DNA of 58,234 nt, from the NCBI GenBank assembly GCA_902834055.1, contig CADFHB010000004.1, positions 1 through 58,234 of the forward strand, in the 5' to 3' direction. Source of the stretch: Lactobacillaceae bacterium. Its GTDB lineage: Bacteria > Bacillota > Bacilli > Lactobacillales > Lactobacillaceae. The first letter of the stretch is position 1. Each line of letters begins with the position of its first letter. This document shows positions 1 through 8,020 of this stretch, piece by piece. The notes beneath the pieces were generated by a model that had not been told where the DNA came from, ran no database searches, and saw nothing but the letters and a program-made list of their open reading frames with translations. The position numbers and the translations under genes were made by a program.

Positions 1-129
1 GTCCGCCCCCGCACCGGTCCCGTTACGAAGTTCATCATTGGCGGCGTTAACCATCGCCTGCATCTCACCTAATTCATTGTCGTGAACAAATTGTTTTAAG
101 CCTTGCGTATCAAATGAAAGATGTGCCAT
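1..129 (-). CDS. pgi: Glucose-6-phosphate isomerase, N-terminal 43 residues (runs off left edge)
   Basis: The first 43 codons read [14 protein letters not shown] and continue with [12 protein letters not shown] and NGTGAGAD, which is the typical start of lactobacillus glucose-6-phosphate isomerase (glucose-6-P to fructose-6-P, cytosol). The ATG at 129 follows a purine-rich AAAGGAAAGAAGAG ribosome site. The remainder lies outside the window, so catalytic residues cannot be checked. The gene is divergent from the sugar-transporter gene at 339 and the two share one compact promoter region. The identification rests on recalled family similarity of a short segment. Confidence 0.85.
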   Translation of the reverse strand, partial: MAHLSFDTQGLKQFVHDNELGEMQAMVNAANDELRNGTGAGAD

Positions 130-199
130 TTTTTACTCTCTTCTTTCCTTTAGTTAAAAAATCTAATTCCAGAATTGAATGCTTTTGTTAACGGTTCTA

Positions 200-228
200 A
201 TGTTAGCGCTTACTAATACGTATGTCAA
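200..228 (-). promoter_or_regulatory. Promoter of pgi
   Basis: On the minus strand TTGACA (228-223), a 17-base spacer and TAACAT (205-200) form a good sigma-A promoter pointing at pgi. The -35 box is one half of a 16-bp palindrome shared with the divergent promoter. Confidence 0.7.
201..214. promoter_or_regulatory. Candidate catabolite-responsive element (cre)
   Basis: TGTTAGCGCTTACT matches the CcpA site TGWAANCGNTNWCA at all but two constrained positions. It covers the -10 region of the pgi promoter, where CcpA binding would be expected to block transcription. This is a motif match only. Confidence 0.4.
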
Positions 229-238
229 CCGGTTGACA
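223..238. promoter_or_regulatory. 16-bp palindrome formed by two abutting -35 boxes
   Basis: TGTCAACCGGTTGACA is a perfect palindrome whose halves are the -35 hexamers of the two divergent promoters. RNA polymerase could probably not occupy both at once, and the palindrome could also serve as an operator. Confidence 0.6.
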
Positions 239-261
239 GTAACTTTTTATCGCGATATGAT
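233..261 (+). promoter_or_regulatory. Promoter of the SemiSWEET gene
   Basis: TTGACA (233-238), a 17-base spacer and TATGAT (256-261) form a near-consensus promoter reading toward the gene at 339. About 70 bases of leader follow. Confidence 0.75.
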
Positions 262-338
262 ATGTCAAAAGTGGTTAATAAGCATCAGTACTTATAAATA
301 TTTTTAGTAAATTTTTACTTTGAGAGGACTTTTTTATT

Positions 339-626
339 ATGGACAACCAAAAACTGACGGTTAAGCAACGGGTGCGTAAGTTTACCGGGAACTTTGCGAC
401 CATTGCCTGCCTGGTTATGTACTTTTCTTACATTGAACAAATTATCGCTAACTTTACTGGTCAACCGGTATCACCGGTCCAACCATTCTTCGCCTCGATC
501 AACGCCCTGCTCTGGGTTATCTACGGATGGGTCAAGCCCGACAAAAAGGATTGGCCAGTAATCATCGCTAACTTCCCTGGTATCATCTTCGGACTAGTTA
601 CCGCTGTCACCTCATTTATTCACTAG
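339..626 (+). CDS. SemiSWEET-family sugar transporter with altered PQ motif
   Basis: A 95-residue membrane protein with three hydrophobic segments (roughly residues 18-36, 45-64 and 71-92). The segments NALLWVIYG, DWPVIIANFPG and FGLVTAVTSF match bacterial SemiSWEET proteins, half-size members of the SWEET family that dimerise to move sugars passively. In the first segment, where the family has SYIPQI, this protein reads SYIEQI, so the hinge proline of the PQ motif is Glu33. The ribosome site is GAGAGGA, somewhat far from the ATG. It is divergent from pgi and shares its promoter region and candidate cre, which suggests a link to hexose use. The family call is firm; substrate is unknown. Confidence 0.8.
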   Translation: MDNQKLTVKQRVRKFTGNFATIACLVMYFSYIEQIIANFTGQPVSPVQPFFASINALLWVIYGWVKPDKKDWPVIIANFPGIIFGLVTAVTSFIH

Positions 627-636
627 TAATCAATAA

Positions 637-790
637 GGAAGTGAGACAGAACTAGCTTGCTAGTTCGTCTTCGAACCCCCGCAAGCACAAATAGGCCTCC
701 AGTGTTCGGCTTTGCCGGGCACTGGAGGCCATTTGTGTACTGCGCTGTTCGTACTTTAGCTAGGCTGTAGAGATTATGTCACAGCCCCTT
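637..790. repeat. MITE-like intergenic element, copy A (internally shortened)
   Basis: It begins GGAAGTGAGACAGAACTAGC and ends near ATGTCACAGCCCCTT. It is nearly identical to the copy at 26857-27055 but lacks about 45 bases between TCGAA and CCCCCG/GCACAAAT. Its core is a hairpin (about 693-737, arms GGCCTCCAGTG / CACTGGAGGCC), and ACTAGCTTGCTAGT near the left end is a second small palindrome. It sits between convergent genes, so the core hairpin may also end transcription. Confidence 0.75.
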
Positions 791-798
791 GTTGATTA

Positions 799-1299
799 TC
801 ATAATGCTGCCTGATATGCCCGAGCCGTGGTGGGGTCAAAGCAGACCATTGTCACCTCATCGACTTGACGGGCGGTTTGTGAGAATTTCCGAATCGTCCG
901 GATAGCAATTTTAGCCGCCCGGTCAAGTGGGAAGGAGTAGACCCCCGTACTAATCGATGGAAAGGCCACGGTCCGGCAGCCATTTTGGTCGGCTAGCTCC
1001 AGGCTATTGCGGTAAGAGTTTGCCAGCAGCTGGTCCTCACCGTGTTGGCCACCGCGCCAAACCGGTCCCGGCGTGTGGATAATGTAGCTAGCTGGTAAAT
1101 TAAAGCCACTAGTAATGCGGGCTTCACCGGTTGGGCAGCCCCCGAACCTTTCACAAGCAGCGTAGAGGGCCGGCCCGGCTGCCCGGTGGATGGCACCATC
1201 GACACCACCGCCCCCCATTAAAGTGGTGTTAGCAGCGTTGATGATTGCATCCACCTTCACCTTTGTAATGTCACCTTCGACAACCTTAATCTTTACCAT
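799..1299 (-). CDS. Macro-domain protein (probable O-acetyl-ADP-ribose deacetylase)
   Basis: 166 residues that form a single macro domain. Family signatures are VVEGDITKVKVDAIINAAN near the start, the GGGGVDGAIHRAAG loop at about residues 30-43 and FPSISTGVYSFP in the phosphate-binding loop. Proteins of the YmdB/MacroD type remove acetyl or ADP-ribose groups from metabolites or proteins. The start codon overlaps the stop of the upstream XRE regulator by one base (TAATG), so the two genes are co-transcribed and probably translationally coupled. The true substrate cannot be read from sequence. Confidence 0.88.
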   Translation of the reverse strand: MVKIKVVEGDITKVKVDAIINAANTTLMGGGGVDGAIHRAAGPALYAACERFGGCPTGEARITSGFNLPASYIIHTPGPVWRGGQHGEDQLLANSYRNSLELADQNGCRTVAFPSISTGVYSFPLDRAAKIAIRTIRKFSQTARQVDEVTMVCFDPTTARAYQAAL

Positions 1300-1937
1300 T
1301 AATAATCCCTTCGTTTCTTAAATTGCTGGTATAACCAGATCGTTTCCACAATTGAGAGGGCTGATAGGGCAATGACAAAGCCATGGCCAACCCCGACCCC
1401 AAGTTGGTAGGCGCTATTGAGTAGGGCAATTGTGTCCAGCTTAGTCAAAAGAGCCAGCACAACGATAAAGGTCATTACTGCCCCAATCTTGGTGGAGCGA
1501 CTCATCTTCTTCCACTCAACCTTGCTCAATAAGAAATAGATATTAAATGACATCAGGCCAACTAGAACGCCAGCCAGCATTCGCCACCCTGGATGCAGCT
1601 GGTTAAGCCAGCTGGTACCAATTAACGAGCGGCAGAGAAAATAGAGGGTTGCAACAACATTAATTATATACGAAATAACAAAGGTGTGGTCCTGCTTGGT
1701 CTTAGTAACGTGCTCCTGCTTGTAATTATCAATCATTTCGTGGTCCTCCCGTAATAAGTCATCTAAACTAATATGATAGAGATCACTGAGCTGGACCAGC
1801 ATGAAAACATCAGGATAGGAGCGACCGTTTTCCCAACTTGAAATGGTCTTACGGGAAACAGCAAGTTTTTCCGCTACCACCTGTTGGGTCCAATCGTTCT
1901 GCTGGCGATAATGTTTAATCTTCACGGCAAATTCCAT
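1299..1937 (-). CDS. XRE-family regulator with C-terminal membrane domain
   Basis: I chose the ATG at 1937 because GGAGG lies correctly before it, giving 212 residues. Residues 1-65 are a Cro/CI-type helix-turn-helix (QQVVAEKLAVSRKTISSWENG). After a polar linker come four hydrophobic stretches, so this is a membrane-tethered DNA-binding protein of a kind common in Firmicutes. It is coupled to the macro-domain gene downstream, which may be its target or effector. The signal sensed is unknown. A longer reading from 2039 is possible but has no ribosome site. Confidence 0.8.
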   Translation of the reverse strand: MEFAVKIKHYRQQNDWTQQVVAEKLAVSRKTISSWENGRSYPDVFMLVQLSDLYHISLDDLLREDHEMIDNYKQEHVTKTKQDHTFVISYIINVVATLYFLCRSLIGTSWLNQLHPGWRMLAGVLVGLMSFNIYFLLSKVEWKKMSRSTKIGAVMTFIVVLALLTKLDTIALLNSAYQLGVGVGHGFVIALSALSIVETIWLYQQFKKRRDY

Positions 1938-2041
1938 CTCGTACCTCCGCAAGTCAAATTGATTTCCCGGGAAATAATTCATGTCTATTACAATACCGGG
2001 GACGAGCGGAATTGTCACGCTATCATTTTTAGACAACACAA

Positions 2042-2077
2042 AAACACCGGATGCTCGTAACCCGAGCCCCGGTGTTT
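2042..2077 (-). terminator. Rho-independent terminator of pepO
   Basis: Arms AAACACCGG and CCGGTGTTT close a loop containing a small inner stem (GCTCG/CGAGC). On the minus strand the hairpin is followed by a T-rich stretch directly after the pepO stop. Confidence 0.8.
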
Positions 2078-2084
2078 ACTGTTT

Positions 2085-3989
2085 TTACCAAATGTTGACC
2101 CGGTCTTCCGGTGCCTTGTACATCTTGTCACCCGGTTGGATGTCAAAGGCAATGTAGAAGTCGGCCTGGTTTTGCGCCTGGACGTTCGCCCGCAACTTCT
2201 GCGGGGCATGCACATCAATTGAAAGAAGCAGTTGTTCATACTGCTGGGTGGCCTTCATCCGCCAAATCGTGGCCCAATTGATGAAGAATTCCTTGGCATT
2301 GAAGTCGTCTTCTTGCTTAGCAGCTTCGAGTGCACAGGATAGGCCACCCCCGTCGGCAATGTTTTCCGAAACGGTTAATTTCCCGTTGACCTGCTGGCCA
2401 GCAATCGGCAAGCCGTCAAATTCGTCGATCATCTTCTGGGCCAGCTTCTTGAAGTGAGCTAAATCCTCTGGGGTCCACCAGTTGTTAAGGTTTCCGTATT
2501 CGTCAAAGAGGGCCCCGTTATTATCAAAGGCGTGGGAAATTTCGTGGGCAATGACAGCCCCAATCCCCCCGTAATTTTGACTGCTCGTCTGTTTGAGTGA
2601 GTAAAACGGTGCCTGTAGGATGGCAGCCGGGAAGACAATGATGTTCTTGAACGGGTGGTAGTAGGCGTTAACCGTAGCGGCACTCATTTCCCAGCGCATC
2701 CGGTCAACTGGTTGATTCCAGCGAGCGAACATTTCCTTGCTGGCAACCACGGTCAGCTGGTTGAGGTTGGCAATTAAGGATTCCTGCTCGTCAACTTTCA
2801 GCTTATCGTAAAGGGCCGGAATCTTATCTGGGTAGCCGACTTGGATTCCGAGCTTATCGAGCTTCAGAATCGCCTTCTCCCGGGTTGCCTTGCTCAACCA
2901 GGTATTATTTGCTAACCGGCCCTTATAAACCTTGACCATCTGTTCAACCATGTGGTGGACGTCGGCCTTTGCTTGTGGTCCAAAGTACTTTTTCCCGTAG
3001 TAGTCACCAGCAACCTGGCTAAACATGTCCCGGGCTAAGTAGTAGGCAAACTTCTCCTGGCTGACTGGTTTCTTGCTGCCGGAAAGGGCCCGGCTGTAGC
3101 GACCATTAATTTCCCGCAGCTCGTCATCCAAGTAACTGGCGTTATCACGAACCACGTTAACCAGTGCCCAGCTCTTAAAGAGTTCGAAGTGGTCTTTAAG
3201 GATTCCGTCCAGGGCTTTAAAGTAGGCTGGTTCCATCACGATAACCTTATCCGGCGTTGCCTTAACTAGGTCCTTAATAATGGCCGCCAGGTCTAGTTGA
3301 TCCGTCGATTGCGCTAACTCGGCCACACTTCGTGGATTATACATCTTACTGTAGTCGGCTGCTTCTTCCGCACTCTTAACGTTTGGTGCCAGAAGCGCAT
3401 CGAAGGCCTTAGTATTAGTAATCAGCTTATCGGCCTGGTCAGCACTGTAGCCAATCTTAGTCAGCAATTCCTTCACCATCCCCGACCAAAGCTGTAATAG
3501 TTGGTCATGCTGCGCCTTTTTAGCTGCTTCGTAGTAGCTCTTATCCGGCAAGATCAAGGACGGGGCCCCAGCAAATAGTGCATAGACCGTCGCGTTCTTC
3601 ATGTCCGCGTCAATGTCAAAGGCCACGGGTGATGGCATCCCCGCCAAGACCCAGTTACGCCACTGTGCCTGGTAGTCGGCGTAGGATTGTAAACCTTCAA
3701 CACTAGAAAGCATCCGCTTTAGTGGCTTAGGCCCCACTTTCTTGCGCAGGTCAAATTTCTTCGCCACCCGGTAGAGCTTGATCATCTCGTTAAACCGGTC
3801 ATCATCTGACGTTTCCTTACCGTCTGCATAGGCAGCAAAGTCGGCCATCATCTGCTTGTCGATATCATCAACAAGGTCGTTAAAACCACCCGTTGCTGGC
3901 TTATCATCGGGGATCTGTGCCTCTTTGATCCATTCACCGTTGACGGCTTCATACAAGTCATCCTTGATTAAGTCCTTATTAATTGCCAC
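2085..3989 (-). CDS. pepO: M13-family zinc endopeptidase PepO
   Basis: 634 residues, the usual PepO length. The zinc motif HEISH is at residues 482-486 and the third ligand is Glu542 in ENIADGGG. NAYYHPFKN and VNVVRDNASYL are further family landmarks. PepO is a cytosolic oligopeptidase of the neprilysin family that helps lactobacilli degrade peptides for amino acids. The start is GTG, preceded by AAGGAGGAAC at good spacing. It is a single-gene unit with its own promoter (4023-4050) and terminator. All key catalytic residues are present. Confidence 0.95.
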   Translation of the reverse strand: MAINKDLIKDDLYEAVNGEWIKEAQIPDDKPATGGFNDLVDDIDKQMMADFAAYADGKETSDDDRFNEMIKLYRVAKKFDLRKKVGPKPLKRMLSSVEGLQSYADYQAQWRNWVLAGMPSPVAFDIDADMKNATVYALFAGAPSLILPDKSYYEAAKKAQHDQLLQLWSGMVKELLTKIGYSADQADKLITNTKAFDALLAPNVKSAEEAADYSKMYNPRSVAELAQSTDQLDLAAIIKDLVKATPDKVIVMEPAYFKALDGILKDHFELFKSWALVNVVRDNASYLDDELREINGRYSRALSGSKKPVSQEKFAYYLARDMFSQVAGDYYGKKYFGPQAKADVHHMVEQMVKVYKGRLANNTWLSKATREKAILKLDKLGIQVGYPDKIPALYDKLKVDEQESLIANLNQLTVVASKEMFARWNQPVDRMRWEMSAATVNAYYHPFKNIIVFPAAILQAPFYSLKQTSSQNYGGIGAVIAHEISHAFDNNGALFDEYGNLNNWWTPEDLAHFKKLAQKMIDEFDGLPIAGQQVNGKLTVSENIADGGGLSCALEAAKQEDDFNAKEFFINWATIWRMKATQQYEQLLLSIDVHAPQKLRANVQAQNQADFYIAFDIQPGDKMYKAPEDRVNIW

Positions 3990-4022
3990 GTTGTGTTCCT
4001 CCTTAAAAGGGTTAATAGTTTC

Positions 4023-4050
4023 ATTATACTATTTTTGCAACTATGCCCAA
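4023..4050 (-). promoter_or_regulatory. Promoter of pepO
   Basis: Minus strand: TTGGGC (4050-4045), a 16-base spacer and a perfect TATAAT (4028-4023). It lies directly beyond the end of the upstream operon. Confidence 0.65.
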
Positions 4051-4060
4051 ATAGTAACGC

Positions 4061-4354
4061 TCACTCCTGAAACGGTTTTAGCAATGCCTGTTGGGCCCCT
4101 GCCGAAAACCACTGGGGGTGCCGGTTTAATAACTGGCTAACGGATTGGTAGTCTGCAAGATTCACCCGGCCGTGGATTAGGGTCGCCTGCTGAAGCTGCC
4201 GTGCTAGTACAACGTCACTAGCCGCTAATAAGTCCCGGTAAATTGGCTGGTCATCAGGGTCCCAATTACCGTTTAGTAAACCAACTGCCCGGATGTATCG
4301 ACGGTCATGGGTTAACACGGTCTGCATCACCGCTGGTTTTAAAAGCTCACTCAT
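4061..4354 (-). CDS. Small protein of unknown function, last gene of the MoxR/VWA operon
   Basis: 97 residues, soluble, mostly helical in appearance, with no motif I recognise. It overlaps the end of the VWA gene by four bases (ATGA) and has its own GGAGG site, so it belongs to the same translational unit. Leu/Gln/Ala-rich helices suggest a partner or regulator of the AAA-VWA pair; that is inferred from position only. Confidence 0.65.
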   Translation of the reverse strand: MSELLKPAVMQTVLTHDRRYIRAVGLLNGNWDPDDQPIYRDLLAASDVVLARQLQQATLIHGRVNLADYQSVSQLLNRHPQWFSAGAQQALLKPFQE

Positions 4355-5640
4355 TGAAAATCCTCCCTCGTTAGTTCAAATACACGGTGGCCCGGCGCCA
4401 GGACGGATAGTTGGTGACGGTCCGTGGTCAGTAACCAGTCAACATTTTGGTAGTGATGGTCACGGAGCGTGGCCTCACCAAAGCCATCGGTAATGACCAC
4501 CACCACGGCGCGCCGGTTAACCCGCTGGGCCTGGAGAAAGTCGAAAATGCTTTGAAAGCTAGTTCCGCCACCGCCATGCCGTTCCCGATTCACCCGCAGC
4601 CCTGGTCGTAGTTGCTGACCATGCGGGTCGACTTTGGCATCAAAGTGGTAAACAATTCCCCCCAGACGGTAGTTGCGGGTAAGCTGGTCCACCGCCGTCA
4701 AAGCTGCCTGCAATTCCTCATCCGGCACGGAGCCCGAATTATCAACAAAGATGTAGACATCCGGCACCAAGCGACTAACCTGCCCCGGGAGGTCCATCCG
4801 TAACGGTTGCCGGCGATTAAAACGGGCAAACGAGGTGTGCTTTCCCGCCGCAATGTTACCTAATTGGCGCCGTAAAAGGGACCGCCACAGTGGGGTCGCC
4901 ACTGGTGGTGCACTTCCGGTCAGCTGTTGACGAACTGCTCCTGGTAACAGGCCCCGGTCGCGTTGAGGCGTCTGTTGCCAGGCCTGCTGAACCAATCGAC
5001 GAAGTTTAACCAGCTGCGCCTGCTGACCGAGGTTAGTGTTTTGAGCAGACGCCCACCCCGCATGCGTTTCCTCGTTAGGCGCAACCTTCCCGGGTGCCGT
5101 CTGCTTGCCCGGACGATCACCGTTCAGTTTAAACCCGGCGGCCCGCAACCGGTCACGCTCTGCCGGACTAGCGTTTTCCAGGATAGTCAAGTACTCTTGT
5201 GAGTCCTGCTTAACCGGCAATTTCTTGCGAAGCAGTCGTTCCAGCTGCCCTAAATCAACCGTTCCTGGCGGGGTGGCGGGGAGGTACTGGTTAACTGCCG
5301 CATCGGTTGCTAATTTCACCAAGTCCGGGTGGGGGTAATTAGCATATCGAACTGGGTGGGCCCAAACCACGTGGAGGGCCTGGTGGGCTAACAATAAACA
5401 GGCCTCGTCATCACGAAGCTGACCTAACGCAACTGAGTTGACTTGTATAGTTAGCATTCCTTCCTGCCAGGCCAAGCCAATTGCCGCTCGCTGAGTGGTT
5501 ACCAATTGGCGGGGAAGCTGGAGGAGAACCTCTCCCAAAAAGCGGTGCTGGTGGAGAACCATCGTCACGAGGGTGGTCAGTCGCTGGTCAGCCATTGGCG
5601 CAGGTGACGGTTGGTTAAACAGCTTTTGCCACCAGCCCAT
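4351..5640 (-). CDS. VWA-domain protein with DUF2201-like N-terminal domain (degenerate metallopeptidase motif)
   Basis: 429 residues. The N-terminal part (about 20-120) resembles the metallopeptidase-like DUF2201 domain, but the HExxH motif reads HQALH (86-90), so the catalytic glutamate is missing. The C-terminal part (from about 290) is a von Willebrand A domain with the metal-binding pattern DNSGS in a YIFVDNSGSVPDEE context and TDGFGE further on. Such proteins are partners of MoxR-type AAA ATPases, which occupy the upstream gene; start and stop overlap by one base. The pair probably remodels a protein or inserts a metal. The target is unknown. Confidence 0.8.
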   Translation of the reverse strand: MGWWQKLFNQPSPAPMADQRLTTLVTMVLHQHRFLGEVLLQLPRQLVTTQRAAIGLAWQEGMLTIQVNSVALGQLRDDEACLLLAHQALHVVWAHPVRYANYPHPDLVKLATDAAVNQYLPATPPGTVDLGQLERLLRKKLPVKQDSQEYLTILENASPAERDRLRAAGFKLNGDRPGKQTAPGKVAPNEETHAGWASAQNTNLGQQAQLVKLRRLVQQAWQQTPQRDRGLLPGAVRQQLTGSAPPVATPLWRSLLRRQLGNIAAGKHTSFARFNRRQPLRMDLPGQVSRLVPDVYIFVDNSGSVPDEELQAALTAVDQLTRNYRLGGIVYHFDAKVDPHGQQLRPGLRVNRERHGGGGTSFQSIFDFLQAQRVNRRAVVVVITDGFGEATLRDHHYQNVDWLLTTDRHQLSVLAPGHRVFELTREDFQ

Positions 5641-6797
5641 TAGTGGTTGTCTCCCCGGGTGGCCACCAGCGCTAATTGGTGGTAAAGGTCGGCAACAGCC
5701 CCGTCCGGCGCTTTTACTGCGACTTGATACATTTCATCTAGCAGGCCAGGCCCGGCTTCACCAACCGAGTGGGCCACCGCTACCTGTCCATCGGGGCTAA
5801 CCGACTCCAATAAGTTTGCAAATACCGTGGCCTCACTAGCGGTTGCCAGTGATTGGCAATCCTTTTTCAGCCACTCACGCAGTAGGGCCACCTTCGTCGC
5901 TTCATCCGCCCGCTTAAACGCCGCGGGGCCGGCCGGCGAACGGAGCGTGGTTAGGGTTAACTCATTTCCCTGGGCAAGGACAAATTCTGCAAAGGAGGTC
6001 CCGACCTCGGCCCCCAAATCCCCACTAAAGAGGTCAGCGGCAAGTGCCTGCTGGTCCGCTAGCGACAGCTTTTGTAACTGATCCAGGTTAGTCGATACCC
6101 GTTCCCAGGCCCGAGGTGTCGGTTGGAGGTCACCCTGGTCAGGGTTAACAATTGACAACCGGTCCGGATGGTTCCGAAGGTAATTTACCACCAACGTGTT
6201 GATCGCGGGCTGACGCTGGGTCGCCCACTTCACCCACTCAGCTGTTGAAGTAGTCATTTCAAGTCGCACGGTCCGGTCCTTAATGGCGGCATCACCGACC
6301 GCCACGTCATAAGTCCGGTCCTCAAACCCTACCATGCTGCTGTCGGGATTTTCCGCAATGACAATTTGAACTTGGTGGGGCAGCCGGAGGGCATTGATCT
6401 GCCGTTGGAGGACCAGGTTCATCAACTCGCTTTGGACCGCCTGGCTACCACGGTTAAACTCATCTAAAAACCAAATAATCGGTTGGTCAGGATGGCCTTC
6501 GGCATGCTTAATAATTTGGACTAACGTTTCTGAATAACCAAATTGGACATTAGCAAGACGGCCATGGTGCTGGGTTTGTACAAAGGAGTCACTGGTTAAC
6601 GGTGGGACCGGAATTGCTAAGTCCCCCTTTTCGCTGAGGCTGACCACCGTCGTGTATAAGGCCGCCCCCTCCTGACGGGCAACCTCTGCTACTAACGCCG
6701 ACTTACCAATTCCGGCATCCCCAACAATGCTGGGAACATTCCCGGCCCGCAAAACCAGTGGCACCGCTATTAAAAGCTGTTGATACGTTAACGCCAT
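5640..6797 (-). CDS. MoxR-type AAA+ ATPase
   Basis: 385 residues. Walker A is GDAGIGKS (26-33), Walker B is IIWFLDEFNRG near residue 110, and a sensor-type segment IVIAENPD follows. This organisation is typical of MoxR/RavA-like chaperone ATPases that work with VWA proteins. The ATG follows the stop of the DNA glycosylase gene with no gap, and its own stop overlaps the VWA start. The C-terminal 150 residues are less conserved and may bind the partner. ATPase identity is secure; cellular role is not. Confidence 0.85.
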   Translation of the reverse strand: MALTYQQLLIAVPLVLRAGNVPSIVGDAGIGKSALVAEVARQEGAALYTTVVSLSEKGDLAIPVPPLTSDSFVQTQHHGRLANVQFGYSETLVQIIKHAEGHPDQPIIWFLDEFNRGSQAVQSELMNLVLQRQINALRLPHQVQIVIAENPDSSMVGFEDRTYDVAVGDAAIKDRTVRLEMTTSTAEWVKWATQRQPAINTLVVNYLRNHPDRLSIVNPDQGDLQPTPRAWERVSTNLDQLQKLSLADQQALAADLFSGDLGAEVGTSFAEFVLAQGNELTLTTLRSPAGPAAFKRADEATKVALLREWLKKDCQSLATASEATVFANLLESVSPDGQVAVAHSVGEAGPGLLDEMYQVAVKAPDGAVADLYHQLALVATRGDNH

Positions 6798-7430
6798 CTA
6801 ATCCCTCCAACCATGTGTTTCTAAATCCATTTCCCGTTTCCGCATCCCCGATACGTAGGGGTTATTTGCGACATAAAACCGCCAGGGCTTCTTGCCATCC
6901 TTCCCGGATAAGTTGACGCCCACCCGGGGAGTCGCGATTATTTCCCGGGGAATTTTAAACTGATCCAACGCTACCGTGAGCTGGTTTCCCTCGAGTGGCT
7001 GGCCATCAAGCTCCCGGGAGTGAATACCCAAGGCTTGAACCAGCTTGGCCGGACCATTTGTGAGACTAACCCCGGTCACACCACGGTGCTCGTGCATTAA
7101 CGCTTGGCCGATGGCTGGCTCGATCCCCCGCAATAAAATTCCCTGGGGTTCGTTCACCGCTTGAACCACAATGTCAAAGCAGTAGTGCGCCCGAATTTGG
7201 TAAAGGTAAATATTGCCCGGCTGCCCATACAGTGACTCCGAATAATTAGTTCGACGACCGTTATAGGCATGGGAGGCTGAATCATTCTCGCCCAGGTAGG
7301 CTTCACACTCCACGATATAGCCCGCCGCTTCCCCATCTGGTCCCTGGTAACGAACTAGTTTGCCAAGTAGGTCACGGGCAATCGCGGTCGTTGGCCGACC
7401 GGTAAAGAATTGTTGGTACGCAGACAGCAT
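6798..7430 (-). CDS. DNA-3-methyladenine glycosylase (AAG/MPG family)
   Basis: 210 residues from an ATG at 7430 preceded by GAGGAGG; a TTG 18 bases earlier lies on the ribosome site and is rejected. The family pattern is clear: ARDLLGKLV, YIVECEAYLGENDSASHAYNG (active-site glutamate within EAYLG), LYQIRAHYCFDIV and LTNGPAKL. The enzyme removes alkylated adenines and hypoxanthine, starting base-excision repair. It is first in the operon with the AAA/VWA genes and abuts the ATPase start. Whether the repair function connects with that module is open. Confidence 0.92.
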   Translation of the reverse strand: MLSAYQQFFTGRPTTAIARDLLGKLVRYQGPDGEAAGYIVECEAYLGENDSASHAYNGRRTNYSESLYGQPGNIYLYQIRAHYCFDIVVQAVNEPQGILLRGIEPAIGQALMHEHRGVTGVSLTNGPAKLVQALGIHSRELDGQPLEGNQLTVALDQFKIPREIIATPRVGVNLSGKDGKKPWRFYVANNPYVSGMRKREMDLETHGWRD

Positions 7431-7495
7431 AATTGAATTCCTCCTCAAATGTCTTATCCTAAAGGTACCACGATATTAAAGGAGTCGAGCAAACA

Positions 7496-7852
7496 ATGCT
7501 TAAAGTTGAACGAATTTATAACAAACCCACCGATATGGATGGCTTTCGGATCCTGGTTGACCGGCTATGGCCACGTGGTATGTCCAAGGTCAATGCCCAC
7601 CTGGACTGTTGGCTAAAAGAGGTCGGCCCCAGCAACGACTTACGGAAGTGGTTTGGCCACGATCCCGCTAAGTATCCCGAGTTCAAGCAGCGCTATTTAG
7701 CGGAGCTCCAAGGTAACGTCGCCTACGAAATCCTGAAGGAGATGGTCACTAACCATGCCGACCAAAACATTATCCTTCTATACGGTGCTAAGGATCCGGA
7801 ACATAACCAAGCAGTAATCCTGAAGGAAGCACTAGAAAAGGCGTTAGGATAA
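7496..7852 (+). CDS. DUF488-family protein (YeaO-like)
   Basis: 118 residues with the DUF488 signatures DGFRILVDRLWPRGMSK, LRKWFGHDP and LLYGAKDPEHNQA. These small soluble proteins are widespread and their activity is not established. GGAG stands before the ATG. It is a single gene. In the same frame after its stop, about 20 hydrophobic codons (LPQLVIFAFLGMIF...) run to 7921 without a convincing start, perhaps a remnant of a small membrane protein. Confidence 0.85.
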   Translation: MLKVERIYNKPTDMDGFRILVDRLWPRGMSKVNAHLDCWLKEVGPSNDLRKWFGHDPAKYPEFKQRYLAELQGNVAYEILKEMVTNHADQNIILLYGAKDPEHNQAVILKEALEKALG

Positions 7853-7940
7853 TCCCCAGTTGCGTTGCCGCAACTAGTCATCTTCGCATTTTTGGGAATG
7901 ATCTTTGGCTTTTTCAAATAAACTATCCTTAAATGAATGC

Positions 7941-7988
7941 AAAGTGGCCCTCAACGTTTGGTAATTACCCAACATTGAGGGCCACTTT
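7941..7988. terminator. Bidirectional hairpin terminator (GGCC-hairpin family)
   Basis: Arms AAAGTGGCCCTCAA and TTGAGGGCCACTTT are perfectly complementary and sit between convergent genes, with A-runs on one side and T-runs on the other. It is related to the hairpins at 18913, 30160, 34371, 46555, 50947 and others. Confidence 0.75.
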
Positions 7989-8020
7989 GTGTTTCTATTA
8001 ATTTTAAGCCAATCCTGTCC

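Noticed and set aside
637..790. CRISPR or phage attachment explanation for the intergenic repeats
   Set aside because: Copies are far apart, have no regular spacers, and lie at no tRNA or integrase gene.
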